14,797 bases of DNA from Gemmatimonadota bacterium (GTDB taxonomy: Bacteria > Gemmatimonadota > Gemmatimonadetes > Longimicrobiales > UBA6960), in the NCBI GenBank assembly GCA_022564535.1, contig JADFLD010000008.1, positions 1-14,797 of the forward strand. The letters run 5' to 3'. This document shows, in pieces, positions 6,631-14,588 of the stretch (positions within the stretch are counted from its first letter, which is position 1; every line of letters begins with the position of its first letter). The notes below the pieces were generated by a model. That model saw only the letters and a program-made list of their open reading frames with translations, was not told where the DNA came from and made no database searches. Position numbers and translations under genes: made by a program.

Positions 6631-7152
6631 ATGACCGATCGCGCCGGCACGCTCATCGGAGGGCGCCGCGAGCGGATGGAGCGCGTTCTCGAGCGAGCGA
6701 TGGAAGCGCCTACTGTGGAGTCGGACGACCCGATTACCGACGAGGCGCGGAGGTATCTGATGGGAGAGGCCGAGGACCTCTATTGGAACGAGCTCGAGTG
6801 GGAGCACATCACGGATGAGGAGGCCCTCGACGAGGGGCCGATCACGGAGCTGACGTTCCCCGGCCTGCTCGCATTCGTCCGCGGCCTCCTCCTCGCGGAG
6901 GTCATGCCCGACTCTCTCTCTCCCGCCAACCCGAGACCCCAGGTGGTTGTGGACGTCCTCGACTTTCTCGCGAACAGGGCCGTCGAACTGGAAGACGGTC
7001 TCGCCGAGCCGGACGACGCGGGCGACGTGAAGCGACTCGGCGCAGAGCTCGAGATGACGAGCGGCCTCATGGACCGGGTACTCTATCTCTACCACGGGCT
7101 GAGCGCGGACGACATCGAGAGGGTAGAGGCCGAGACGCACGCGGCGGGCTGA
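6631..7152 (+). CDS. Acidic, mostly helical protein of unknown function
   Basis: The protein has 173 residues (174 if the preceding ATG is used) and I do not recognise it. It is rich in Glu and Asp with a few basic clusters near the N-terminus (GGRRERMERVLERAM). It appears almost entirely helical, with no signal peptide or membrane span. Visible landmarks are DEARRYLMGEAEDLYWNELE, a hydrophobic PGLLAFVRGLLLAEVMP stretch around 80-97, DVLDFLANRAVELEDGL around 110-126 and a C-terminal VLYLYHGLSADDIERVEAE. It probably acts in the cytoplasm. It is the first gene after the inverted repeat. The phosphodiesterase gene starts 7 nt after its stop, so it is probably the lead gene of the tilS-hpt-ftsH operon. 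Confidence 0.78.
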   Translation: MTDRAGTLIGGRRERMERVLERAMEAPTVESDDPITDEARRYLMGEAEDLYWNELEWEHITDEEALDEGPITELTFPGLLAFVRGLLLAEVMPDSLSPANPRPQVVVDVLDFLANRAVELEDGLAEPDDAGDVKRLGAELEMTSGLMDRVLYLYHGLSADDIERVEAETHAAG

Positions 7153-7159
7153 GGACTCG

Positions 7160-8005
7160 ATGGCTGCCTGGCTCAGACCCCGCCCGGGTCGTACGTACCT
7201 CGCGGGGGCACCCATGCTCGTGGCGCACCGCGGAGGAGCGAAGCTCGCGCCCGAGAATACTGTGCTGGCGTTCCGGTCCGCCGTCGCAGACTGGGGTGCC
7301 GACATGCTCGAGATGGACGTGCGCCTGACCCGAGACGGTCAGGTCGTCGTGATCCATGACGCCACGGTCGACCGCACGACCGAGGGTACCGGGGCCGTTT
7401 CCGACTTCACCCTGGCTGAACTCTCCGACCTGGACGCCGGGTACCGTTTCGTGGACCTGGACGGCCAGCCGTCCTACCGCGGAAAGGGTATCCGGATCCC
7501 GACTCTCGTGGAGGTGCTCGAGGCGTGCCCGGGCGTGTGGATGAACGTCGAAACCAAGGAGAAGGCGGTGGCCGGGCCGCTGGTCGATGTCATCCGTAGC
7601 GTTGGCGAAGAGCACAGAGTTCTCGTGACCGCGGAGCACGAGGAGGACCGGAAAGCGGCTCGGGGATATGCAGGACCGTGGGGCGCGAGCCGTCGACAGT
7701 GCATGCTTTTTTGGCTTCTTTCCCGGCTTCCTCTGGGGCGTAGGTACACGCCGCCGGTGGACGTCTTCCAAGTGCCTGAGCGGTTCAAGGGCCGTCGCAT
7801 TCTATCGCCGTGGCTGATTCGGGAGGCGCACCGGCGCAATATCCCGGTGCACGTATGGACGGTCGACGATCCGGATGACATGCGGCGCCTTCTGTCGTGG
7901 GGCGTCGACGCGATCCAGTCGGATCGACCCGATCTGCTTTCAGAGGTCCTGGTCGACGTTGCCGGACGTCCGCTCCCGCCCGTGCGCGTCGCCGGGGCGC
8001 CGTGA
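7160..8005 (+). CDS. Glycerophosphodiester phosphodiesterase
   Basis: The protein has 281 residues and belongs to the GDPD/PLC-like TIM-barrel family, which hydrolyses glycerophosphodiesters to glycerol-3-phosphate and an alcohol. It carries VAHRGG (catalytic H23 and R24), PENT (E32), LEMDVRLT (metal ligands E51 and D53), VVIHDATVDRTTEGTG (catalytic H66), MNVETK (E131) and the late HVWTVDDPDDMRRLLSWGVDAIQSDRP block (about 231-257) that closes the barrel. No convincing signal peptide is seen, so it is probably cytoplasmic and acts in phospholipid turnover. GAGG just before the ATG is a fair ribosome site. Its stop overlaps the tilS start (GTGA), implying coupled translation. Confidence 0.93.
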   Translation: MAAWLRPRPGRTYLAGAPMLVAHRGGAKLAPENTVLAFRSAVADWGADMLEMDVRLTRDGQVVVIHDATVDRTTEGTGAVSDFTLAELSDLDAGYRFVDLDGQPSYRGKGIRIPTLVEVLEACPGVWMNVETKEKAVAGPLVDVIRSVGEEHRVLVTAEHEEDRKAARGYAGPWGASRRQCMLFWLLSRLPLGRRYTPPVDVFQVPERFKGRRILSPWLIREAHRRNIPVHVWTVDDPDDMRRLLSWGVDAIQSDRPDLLSEVLVDVAGRPLPPVRVAGAP

Positions 8006-9354
8006 CCGGCGTGGTCGACTTCGTCGACCGCTTTCGGACCGATCTCGAGGCGTCCGTGGGCACGCTCGAAGAAGGGTCGACCGTGGTCGCGTTTTCGGGC
8101 GGGCTCGACTCGTGCGTACTTCTCCACCTCCTGCGCTTTCATGCGATGTCGCCCTCCGACCTCCGGGTCGGTCACTTCGATCACCGCATGCGCAAGGAGA
8201 GTGCGGCCGATGCCGATTGGGTGCGCGGGCTCTGCCAGGCTTGGGACCTTCCGGTCACGATCGGTTGCGCCGACAGGGTTCCCACGTCCGAGGACGCGGC
8301 TCGAAACGCCCGCTACGCGTTCTTGGAATCGCTGAGAGCCGACGTTGGGGCGACCCGGGTGGTCACGGCACATCACGCCGACGACCAGGCGGAAACCGTG
8401 CTGTTCCGCATCTTTCGAGGCACCGGGATCGAGGGTCTCCGGGGCATTCCGACCACCAGGCCCCCGGGCATCGCGCGTCCTCTTCTCGGTTTCTGGAGAG
8501 AGGAGCTCGAGGCCTATGCGGCGAAGGTGGGGTTGGTATGGCGTGAAGATGAGTCGAACGAAGACGTCCGGTACGCACGAAACGTGATTCGCAGGCAGAT
8601 CCTTCCGAACGCGGAGGCCGGAGTCGCTCCTGGGGCGCGGCGTGCTCTCGTGCGGCTTGCGCGCCTCGCGGAGGAGAACGAAGCCGCGTGGCGTGGCGCT
8701 CTGCCCGATGTGCTGAGCCGGTTGGACGTCCGAAACGCGGGCAGCTCCATCTCATGGGACAGCGCCGCCCTCGAGCGACTCCCTCCGGCGCTCCGTGCAC
8801 GCGTCATCCGGCACCTGGCGGCGGAGTTGGGACGCGTCCTCGATGAGGTGGGAACCCGCCGAGTCGTCGAGTTTGCCGGCGCGTCCCGGAGCGGCAATCG
8901 CGTCGACCTCGGGGGAGGCTTCGCCCTATGCCGCGAATTGGATCGACTCTCGATCGAACGGTCCCCGCCGGAGTCGTCCGACGTGCCTCTCCGTATCTCG
9001 GGCGCGAGCTCCGGTATCGGTGAAGCCGTCCTTGGGGGACGTCGAGTGGACGTCGAGTGGACGTGCGAGGGAGACGACGCGCCGAGCGACGACCGCGAAG
9101 TCTTCGCGGTCGATGACCTTGCCTTCCCCCTCACGGTGCGCGCCCGCGAGCCGGGGGATCGGATCGTGCTTCGAGCCGGGACCCGGAAACTGAAGAAACT
9201 CCTGTTGGAGGCACGTATCCCGTCGAGACGGCGGGGCCAGGTGCCATTGCTGGTCGACGGCGCGGGGCGGGTCCTGTGGGTGGCGGGCGTGGCGCGCACG
9301 AGCACGGTTCGGGCCGAAGGAGTGGGAAGCACGTTCAGAATTCGGATGGGCTGA
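8002..9354 (+). CDS. tilS: tRNA(Ile)-lysidine synthetase
   Basis: The protein has 450 residues. TilS uses ATP to attach lysine to C34 of the tRNA-Ile CAU anticodon so that it reads AUA. The N-type ATP pyrophosphatase loop SGGLDS is at 32-37, followed by HFDHRMR (58-64), AHHADDQAET (123-132), FRGTGIEGLRGIP and the NVIRRQILP segment. The C-terminal domain contains VRAREPGDRI, RKLKKLLLEARIPSRRRGQVPLLVD and VLWVAGVAR, the usual TilS C-terminal signature. The frame is open upstream to 7897, but the extra residues are arginine-rich and lie inside the phosphodiesterase gene. The GTG at 8002 overlaps that gene's stop by four bases and is the likely start. An 11-bp tandem duplication occurs at 9039-9060 without breaking the frame. 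Confidence 0.95.
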   Translation: MTGVVDFVDRFRTDLEASVGTLEEGSTVVAFSGGLDSCVLLHLLRFHAMSPSDLRVGHFDHRMRKESAADADWVRGLCQAWDLPVTIGCADRVPTSEDAARNARYAFLESLRADVGATRVVTAHHADDQAETVLFRIFRGTGIEGLRGIPTTRPPGIARPLLGFWREELEAYAAKVGLVWREDESNEDVRYARNVIRRQILPNAEAGVAPGARRALVRLARLAEENEAAWRGALPDVLSRLDVRNAGSSISWDSAALERLPPALRARVIRHLAAELGRVLDEVGTRRVVEFAGASRSGNRVDLGGGFALCRELDRLSIERSPPESSDVPLRISGASSGIGEAVLGGRRVDVEWTCEGDDAPSDDREVFAVDDLAFPLTVRAREPGDRIVLRAGTRKLKKLLLEARIPSRRRGQVPLLVDGAGRVLWVAGVARTSTVRAEGVGSTFRIRMG

Positions 9355-9902
9355 TGACGGAAGGCGTGGACACGGCACAACTCGGCGGGCAGGCGCTTCA
9401 CAGGGTGGTCTTCGGCGCCGAAGAGGTGCAGGCCCGGGTGCGGGAGCTTGGCCGGGAGATCTCGGCGACCTACACGTCTGCCGATCGACTCTTGGTGATC
9501 GGGCTCTTGAAGGGGGCCTTCATCTTCATGGCCGATCTCGTGAGGGAGATCCGCCTACCGCTCCATGTCGACTTTCTCGTCGCTTCGAGCTACGGTGACC
9601 GCAAGGTGTCGAGCGGCGACGTGCGGCTTCTGTACGACACGGGGGTGTCCTTCGAAGGCCGCGCCGTACTGCTCGTGGAGGACATCATCGACACCGGTAC
9701 GACGCTGAAGTGGCTCATTCCTCGTCTGGAAGCGCGGGAGCCGCGGAGCCTCGACGTATGCACCCTACTGCACAAGCGGCTCGCACCGCTGGAAGTCGAG
9801 CCCCGTTGGGTGGGTTTCGATGCACCCAATGAGTTTCTCGTGGGGTATGGACTCGATCATGCTGAAGACTTTCGCCATTTACCATATATAGCGAGCATTT
9901 AG
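9354..9902 (+). CDS. hpt: Hypoxanthine phosphoribosyltransferase
   Basis: The protein has 182 residues and is a type I phosphoribosyltransferase that salvages hypoxanthine, and probably guanine, to IMP or GMP using PRPP. The PRPP-binding motif VLLVEDIIDTGTTL is at about 104-117. Other family blocks are LLKGAFIFMADLVREI, SSYGDRKVSSGDVRLLYD (the flexible loop), VGFDAPNEFLVGYGLDHAEDFRHLPYI at the C-terminus and the LLHKR segment. Its ATG overlaps the tilS stop by one base (TGATG). The frame is open from 9276, but that extension lies within tilS and is low in plausibility. The tilS-hpt-ftsH order is conserved in many bacteria, including Bacillus. The last codons are unusually AT-rich for this region (CCATATATAGC). 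Confidence 0.95.
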   Translation: MTEGVDTAQLGGQALHRVVFGAEEVQARVRELGREISATYTSADRLLVIGLLKGAFIFMADLVREIRLPLHVDFLVASSYGDRKVSSGDVRLLYDTGVSFEGRAVLLVEDIIDTGTTLKWLIPRLEAREPRSLDVCTLLHKRLAPLEVEPRWVGFDAPNEFLVGYGLDHAEDFRHLPYIASI

Positions 9903-9944
9903 AAGGCGGTTGAACACGTCGCCAAGCCCGCTCGAGCATGTAAG

Positions 9945-11960
9945 ATGTCAAGAGATCCTATAAAGCCAGATTCCGACCAACGGTTCGGACGCCTGTCCAA
10001 GAATGCCGCGTTCCTCGCGATCATGGCGCTGGTGCTGTGGTTCCTGATTCAGACGGTGAACAATCAGGACGCTGCCCCCGCAGAGATCACGTATACGCTG
10101 TTCCTCAGCTATCTCGACGACGGGAGGGTGCACAAAGTCACCTTCTTCGATCGGGCGATCGAGGGTGAACTCCGGGCTCCGGTCACGATCGACGGGCAGG
10201 AGTACGTCGAATTCGAAACAAGGACCCCAGGCGACGTAACGGACGGGCTCCTTTCGGAGTTGATCGCCCAAGACGTGATCATCGATGCGAAACAGCCTCA
10301 GGCGGGCTGGGGGGCGATTCTGCTCGGAGTGCTACCCTGGCTTCTCTTCATCGCGTTCTGGATCTGGATCTTCCGGACCATGCAGGGGGGTGGGAACCGG
10401 GCGTTCCAGTTCGGCCGCTCCAAGGCCAAGCTGATCTCACCGGACACATCGAAGGTCACGTTCGCGGACGTCGCGGGTGCCGATGAGGCCAAGGAGGAGC
10501 TCAACGAGATCATCGAGTTCCTCAGAGATCCGGCCAAGTTCTCGCGACTTGGCGGACGACTACCAAAGGGTGTGCTGCTCGTCGGACCTCCGGGGACCGG
10601 AAAGACGCTGCTCGCGCGCGCCGTGGCCGGTCAGGCCAACCGACCCTTCTTCCAGATGTCGGGCTCCGACTTCGTCGAGATGTTCGTAGGCGTGGGCGCC
10701 TCCCGCGTGCGGGACCTGTTCGAGCAAGGCAAAGCGCACGCACCGTGCATCATCTTCGTCGACGAGATCGACGCGGTTGGACGGCACCGGGGCGCCGGTC
10801 TTGGCGGCGGACACGACGAGCGTGAGCAGACGCTCAATGCTCTCCTCGTCGAAATGGACGGCTTCGAGTCGAACGAGGGTGTCATCCTGCTGGCGGCGAC
10901 GAACCGCCCGGACGTTCTCGATCCGGCCCTGCTGCGGCCCGGTCGCTTCGACCGTCAGGTCGTCGTCGGTCTTCCGGACGTGAGGGGGCGTGAGGGCATC
11001 CTCCGGGTTCACGCAAAGAAGTTGCCACTGTCCGACGATGTCGAACTCTCCATGATCGCAAAGGGAACGCCGGGCATGAGCGGCGCTGACCTGGAGAACA
11101 TCTGCAACGAAGCGGCTTTGCTGGCTGCACGCCGCGCCGGTGACAAGGTCTCGATGCACGATTTCGAGCAATCGAAGGACAAGGTCATGCTCGGTGCCGA
11201 GCGACGGAGCCTCGTCCTGACCGAGAAGGAGCGGAAGCTGACCGCGTACCACGAGGCCGGACACACGGTGATCGGGCTCAGACTCCCGGGGCTCGACCCG
11301 ATCCATAAGGTGACGATCGTTCCGCGTGGCCAGGCTCTGGGGATTACGGCCAGCTTCCCCGAGGAGGATCGCCACTCGCTTACGAAGGAGTGGATGGAGA
11401 AGGAGCTCGCGATGCTCTTCGGAGGCCGCGTAGCCGAGGAGTTCATCTTCGGGCCGGAAGCGGTGACGACGGGGGCCGGTGGTGACATCGCGCAGGCGAC
11501 CGCACGGGCCCGGCGCATGGTGACGGAGTTCGGCATGAGTGACGTGATCGGGCTGGTCGCCATCGGGGACAACACGCAGGAAGTCTTCCTGGGGCGCGAT
11601 CTCACCCAGCGACGCACCGTGTCGGAGCACACGCAGCGCATGGTAGACCAGGAGGTGAAGCGCATCCTCGACGAGGCATACCAGCGTGCCCACAAGGTTC
11701 TGGGCGAGAACGGGGACCTGCTCGAGACGATTGCTCAGGCTCTCCTCGAGCGCGAGACGCTCGATCGGGCGGACGTCGCCGCGCTCAATCGTGGAGACCC
11801 GCTTCCTCCTCTGCCGGTGGAGCCGCAGAGTGTTGCCGACTCGAAGACAGAGGAGACGGCGTCCCCGACACCGGAGAAGGCTCCCCGCGCCTTCGGCCTC
11901 CCGGGTGGGGAGGGACCCCTTCCAGGGCCGGCTCCGGGAGTCGTCGAGAGCGGTGACTAG
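9945..11960 (+). CDS. ftsH: ATP-dependent zinc metalloprotease FtsH
   Basis: The 671-residue inner-membrane AAA+ protease degrades misassembled membrane proteins and short-lived regulators. TM1 is about 20-38, a periplasmic domain of about 80 residues follows, and TM2 is about 123-144. The AAA module has Walker A GPPGTGKT (214-221), the pore motif FVGVGA, Walker B IIFVDEID (269-276) and the second region of homology [20 protein letters not shown]. The protease domain has HEAGH (436-440) with the third zinc ligand likely D514 in GGDIAQAT. The Pro-rich tail after about 620 is a typical variable extension. The ATG at 9945 has only a weak ribosome site and follows hpt by 42 nt. Confidence 0.97.
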   Translation: MSRDPIKPDSDQRFGRLSKNAAFLAIMALVLWFLIQTVNNQDAAPAEITYTLFLSYLDDGRVHKVTFFDRAIEGELRAPVTIDGQEYVEFETRTPGDVTDGLLSELIAQDVIIDAKQPQAGWGAILLGVLPWLLFIAFWIWIFRTMQGGGNRAFQFGRSKAKLISPDTSKVTFADVAGADEAKEELNEIIEFLRDPAKFSRLGGRLPKGVLLVGPPGTGKTLLARAVAGQANRPFFQMSGSDFVEMFVGVGASRVRDLFEQGKAHAPCIIFVDEIDAVGRHRGAGLGGGHDEREQTLNALLVEMDGFESNEGVILLAATNRPDVLDPALLRPGRFDRQVVVGLPDVRGREGILRVHAKKLPLSDDVELSMIAKGTPGMSGADLENICNEAALLAARRAGDKVSMHDFEQSKDKVMLGAERRSLVLTEKERKLTAYHEAGHTVIGLRLPGLDPIHKVTIVPRGQALGITASFPEEDRHSLTKEWMEKELAMLFGGRVAEEFIFGPEAVTTGAGGDIAQATARARRMVTEFGMSDVIGLVAIGDNTQEVFLGRDLTQRRTVSEHTQRMVDQEVKRILDEAYQRAHKVLGENGDLLETIAQALLERETLDRADVAALNRGDPLPPLPVEPQSVADSKTEETASPTPEKAPRAFGLPGGEGPLPGPAPGVVESGD

Positions 11961-12773
11961 GTGACGGGGATCTGGGAGCAACTCCAGTTCTTACGACCGG
12001 GTTGGACCGATCTCGCCGAGATCCTCTTTGTCGCCTTCTTGCTGTACCGGGTCCTGCTGGTCATCCAGCGGACCCGAGCCATGCAGATCATGCTCGGCGT
12101 CGTGCTTCTCGCCTTCATGTACGGCGTGTCGCGGCTCTTCGACCTGCTTCTGATTCGGACTCTGCTGGAGGCCGTCTTCCAGTATGGGGCCATCGCGGTT
12201 CTGGTAGTCTTTCAACCCGAGCTGAGAGCCGCGCTCGCACGCATCGGTCGGAGTCGCATGATTCGCGCCTTCCAGCAGTTGGAGGGCAGTCGGGTCGCCG
12301 AAGAGATCGTCGAGGCCGTCGAGCGGTTGTCCCGAGCTCGTCAGGGCGCGATCATCGCGATCGAGCAGGATGTGGGGCTGGGGGAATATGCCGAGACGGG
12401 CAGCGTCATCGAGGCGCGCGTCTCCGCCGAGATGCTCACCACGATATTCACTCCGTACTCCCCGCTTCACGACGGCGCGGTACTCATCGCCGGCGACCAG
12501 ATCCGTACGGCCGGAGCGATTTTGCCGCTCACGCAGTCTTCGATCAGAGATCGGACGCTCGGTACGCGACACCGGGCGGCGCTCGGACTGAGCGAGGAAA
12601 CCGACGCGATCGTCGTCGTCGTGAGTGAGGAAACCTCCCAGATTTCGGTCGCGCTCGGCGGACGTTTGGAGCGCGACGTGGACCCCGACCGCCTGCGGAT
12701 CATACTCGCGGGGGCGTCTGCGTCGCCCGAAACCGTGCGAAAGTCAGGAGCGGTCGTAATGAGCACGCCGTAG
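11961..12773 (+). CDS. cdaA: Diadenylate cyclase, membrane-bound CdaA type
   Basis: The 270-residue enzyme condenses two ATP into cyclic di-AMP. Three N-terminal membrane helices (about 18-36, 42-60 and 66-85) are followed by the DisA_N/DAC domain with SPLHDGAVLIAGD (DGA at 171-173) and LGTRHRAALGLSEETDA (RHR at 203-205), both catalytic motifs intact. This arrangement is CdaA rather than DisA or CdaS. The GTG start directly abuts the ftsH stop (TAG then GTG), so it is almost certainly translated from the ftsH transcript. The usual downstream partners cdaR (YbbR) and glmM are missing; the next gene has its own promoter. The molecule typically controls potassium, osmolyte and cell-wall homeostasis. 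Confidence 0.95.
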   Translation: MTGIWEQLQFLRPGWTDLAEILFVAFLLYRVLLVIQRTRAMQIMLGVVLLAFMYGVSRLFDLLLIRTLLEAVFQYGAIAVLVVFQPELRAALARIGRSRMIRAFQQLEGSRVAEEIVEAVERLSRARQGAIIAIEQDVGLGEYAETGSVIEARVSAEMLTTIFTPYSPLHDGAVLIAGDQIRTAGAILPLTQSSIRDRTLGTRHRAALGLSEETDAIVVVVSEETSQISVALGGRLERDVDPDRLRIILAGASASPETVRKSGAVVMSTP

Positions 12774-12802
12774 CGCCGTACTTTTCCCCACAGATCTGCT
12801 CG

Positions 12803-12832
12803 TTGACACTGCGGCGAGGCCCTGTCTAGATT
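12803..12832 (+). promoter_or_regulatory. Sigma70-type promoter of the exbB-exbD-exbD-tonB operon
   Basis: A perfect -35 hexamer TTGACA (12803-12808), an 18-nt spacer and TAGATT (12827-12832, four of six matches to TATAAT) form the best promoter in the window. The predicted transcript start near 12839 leaves a leader of about 70 nt before the GTG at 12910. The position, 30 nt after the cdaA stop, separates the Ton operon from the ftsH-cdaA transcript. Confidence 0.7.
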
Positions 12833-12894
12833 GCGCGTCGACCTTGTTGACGGCTACGGGTTTCGTCTCGGGCCCAAGATTCTTCCAGGCAACT

Positions 12895-12899
12895 AGGAG
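12895..12899 (+). promoter_or_regulatory. Ribosome binding site AGGAG deciding the exbB start
   Basis: AGGAG lies ten bases before the GTG at 12910. It lies downstream of the in-frame TTG at 12844 that would give a longer product, which argues for the shorter 240-residue protein. Confidence 0.6.
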
Positions 12900-12909
12900 T
12901 GACCTCTCC

Positions 12910-13632
12910 GTGGAGTACCGGCTACTGACTCTCTTTTCGGACGGTGGATGGATGATGTATCCACTCGTCTTGTGTTCGCTGGTCGCGCTCGGTGTGATCA
13001 TCGCGAAGGTCTTCACGCTCCAGATCGCGCATCGGGGTACCGCCAGGGTCCTCGAGGAAGTGCGGGAAGCGGCGAAGTCGGGCGACGTGGATAAGGCGCT
13101 CCAGATCGCTTGCGACACCCCCGGGCCGGCCTCGGCGATTCTCGTCGCAGGGCTGCGTCGCCTCCAGACCGGACGCTTGGCCGCCGGGGAGTTGGAGGCG
13201 GCCGTGACGACGACTGGAACCATCGAACTTGCCTTTCTCGAGCGCGGTCTCGTCATCCTCGCGACCGTTGCGAACGTCGCGCCGCTCATGGGCTTCCTCG
13301 GCACCGTTGCTGGAATGATCCTTGCCTTCGCGGCGATCGAGGAGGCGGGCAACGTCGATCCGACGCTCGTAGCGGGTGGCATCAAGGTCGCGCTTCTCAC
13401 CACGGCGGCCGGTCTCGTGATCGCGGTGCCGGTGAACATCGCGTACAACTTCTTTGTGACCCGTATCGACCAGCTCATCGTCGACATGGAGCACGGAGCT
13501 CAGGACATCCTCAATTTTGCCTGGGATCTCGAGAAAGACGGTCGACTCGAAATCGTGGTGAAGGAAGACGTGCGTTGGCCTGCTGCTGAGACGGCGGCGG
13601 CCAAGGCCGAGGAAGGCGGGGGCGGCGAGTAG
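12910..13632 (+). CDS. exbB: MotA/TolQ/ExbB-family proton channel subunit
   Basis: The 240-residue inner-membrane subunit, with ExbD, converts proton motive force into TonB movement. TM1 is about 14-33 (WMMYPLVLCSLVALGVIIAK). A long cytoplasmic loop rich in charged residues follows (about 35-110). TM2 is about 113-141 with PLMGFLGTVAGM, and TM3 about 157-179 with GGIKVALLTTAAGLVIAVPVNIAYN. These are the hallmark ExbB/MotA blocks. The C-terminus ends in an Ala/Glu/Gly tail. In the TM3 block the position that I recall as Glu176 in E. coli ExbB (GIAEALLATA) appears to be Val. The GTG start is chosen from the AGGAG site. It is the first gene of the operon, followed by the two exbD genes and a TonB-like gene. 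Confidence 0.93.
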   Translation: MEYRLLTLFSDGGWMMYPLVLCSLVALGVIIAKVFTLQIAHRGTARVLEEVREAAKSGDVDKALQIACDTPGPASAILVAGLRRLQTGRLAAGELEAAVTTTGTIELAFLERGLVILATVANVAPLMGFLGTVAGMILAFAAIEEAGNVDPTLVAGGIKVALLTTAAGLVIAVPVNIAYNFFVTRIDQLIVDMEHGAQDILNFAWDLEKDGRLEIVVKEDVRWPAAETAAAKAEEGGGGE

Positions 13633-13709
13633 TCGGAAGGGCGAGGTGTAGACAACCGGAACTTGAGCGCGCTGAACCAGTACCTTAAAGAACGCGGGGC
13701 GGGACGAAT

Positions 13710-14135
13710 ATGGCGATTCTGAATGCGAAGAAATCGAAGGTGAGCGATGAGGTCCCAACCTCGTCGATGGCAGATATTGCCTTCCTTCTGCTCATCTTCT
13801 TCCTGGTCACGACGACGTTCCCCAAGGACAAGGGACTCGCGGTCGTTCTGCCCGAACCGGGTGAGACAGCGGAGGTCAGCCAGAAGAACATCCTCCATCT
13901 GATTATTCAGCCCAACGGGATCGTCGAGGTGAAGCGCGGCGAGAACGAGCAGATTCAGCGGATGCGGCCGCAAGAGATCGAGGGACTCTGGCGTTCGGCG
14001 GTGAGCGCTAACCCCAACCTCATCGCGGCGGTGAAGACGCACCCGCAGGCGCCCTACAAGTACATGATGGATGTCCTCGATGCGCTGCACGCTGCGCACG
14101 CGGAGCGTATTTCGCTCCAGATCCTGGAGAACTGA
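13710..14135 (+). CDS. exbD: ExbD/TolR-family biopolymer transport protein, copy 1
   Basis: The protein has 141 residues. The single N-terminal membrane helix SSMADIAFLLLIFFLVTT (about 18-35) holds the conserved proton-carrying Asp (D22). The periplasmic part has a VSQKNILHLIIQPNGIV strand pair and a C-terminal YKYMMDVLDALHAAHAERISL segment, as in TolR/ExbD folds. A GGGA site precedes the ATG at a normal distance. The gap to exbB is 77 nt with no terminator visible, and exbD copy 2 starts three bases after its stop. It works in the inner membrane with ExbB and the TonB-like protein, energising outer-membrane transport. Confidence 0.94.
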   Translation: MAILNAKKSKVSDEVPTSSMADIAFLLLIFFLVTTTFPKDKGLAVVLPEPGETAEVSQKNILHLIIQPNGIVEVKRGENEQIQRMRPQEIEGLWRSAVSANPNLIAAVKTHPQAPYKYMMDVLDALHAAHAERISLQILEN

Positions 14136-14138
14136 CCG

Positions 14139-14588
14139 ATGTCGATAAAGGGTGGTGGGTTTGAGCGGAAGTCGAAGGCGTCTTCGGAGGTGCCGTCGTC
14201 GTCGATGGCGGACATCGCGTTCCTTCTGCTGATCTTCTTCATGGTCACGACCGTCTTCCAGGCGGACCGGGACCGGCCCATCGTATGGCCTGTCGCCGGG
14301 GCCGCGCAGAAGATCGACGAGAAGCAGAAGAACATCCTCATGGTTTGGATGGAGCGGGATGGCTCGGTCTTCATCAACGATCAGGGCTACCCGATGGAGG
14401 ACGTGTCCACGGTCATCCGCCCCCTCTATGCAGCATCGGAGCGGGCCTTGGTGATCTCAATTCGGGCGGATCGTGAGGTGCCGTACGTGTACATGGACGC
14501 GCTCACGCAGGAGCTTGTGTCCGCTGGAGTGGTTCGTGTGGTGTTCGCCGCGCAGTTAGAGGAAAGCATGCAAAGGGAGAGACGATGA
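14139..14588 (+). CDS. exbD: ExbD/TolR-family biopolymer transport protein, copy 2
   Basis: The protein has 149 residues and is a diverged tandem paralogue of the preceding gene. The membrane helix SSMADIAFLLLIFFMVTT is almost identical (conserved D25), while the periplasmic domains differ strongly (QKNILMVWMERDGSVFIND and VPYVYMDALTQELVSAGVVRVVF). Duplicated ExbDs suggest a heteromeric ExbD pair in one motor. Its stop overlaps the start of the TonB-like gene (ATGA), so the two are translationally coupled. Confidence 0.94.
   Translation: MSIKGGGFERKSKASSEVPSSSMADIAFLLLIFFMVTTVFQADRDRPIVWPVAGAAQKIDEKQKNILMVWMERDGSVFINDQGYPMEDVSTVIRPLYAASERALVISIRADREVPYVYMDALTQELVSAGVVRVVFAAQLEESMQRERR

Noticed and set aside
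6490..7305. 271-codon open frame on the - strand over the acidic protein
   Set aside because: It has no start context, overlaps two + strand genes and crosses the start of the confident phosphodiesterase gene.
10560..11981. 473-codon open frame on the - strand inside ftsH
   Set aside because: It is the antisense shadow of the well-conserved ftsH; composition is Arg/Leu/His-rich with no domain.
12847..12852. Second TTGACG -35-like hexamer downstream of the exbB promoter
   Set aside because: No -10-like hexamer lies at 16-18 nt; the upstream TTGACA-TAGATT pair is far better.
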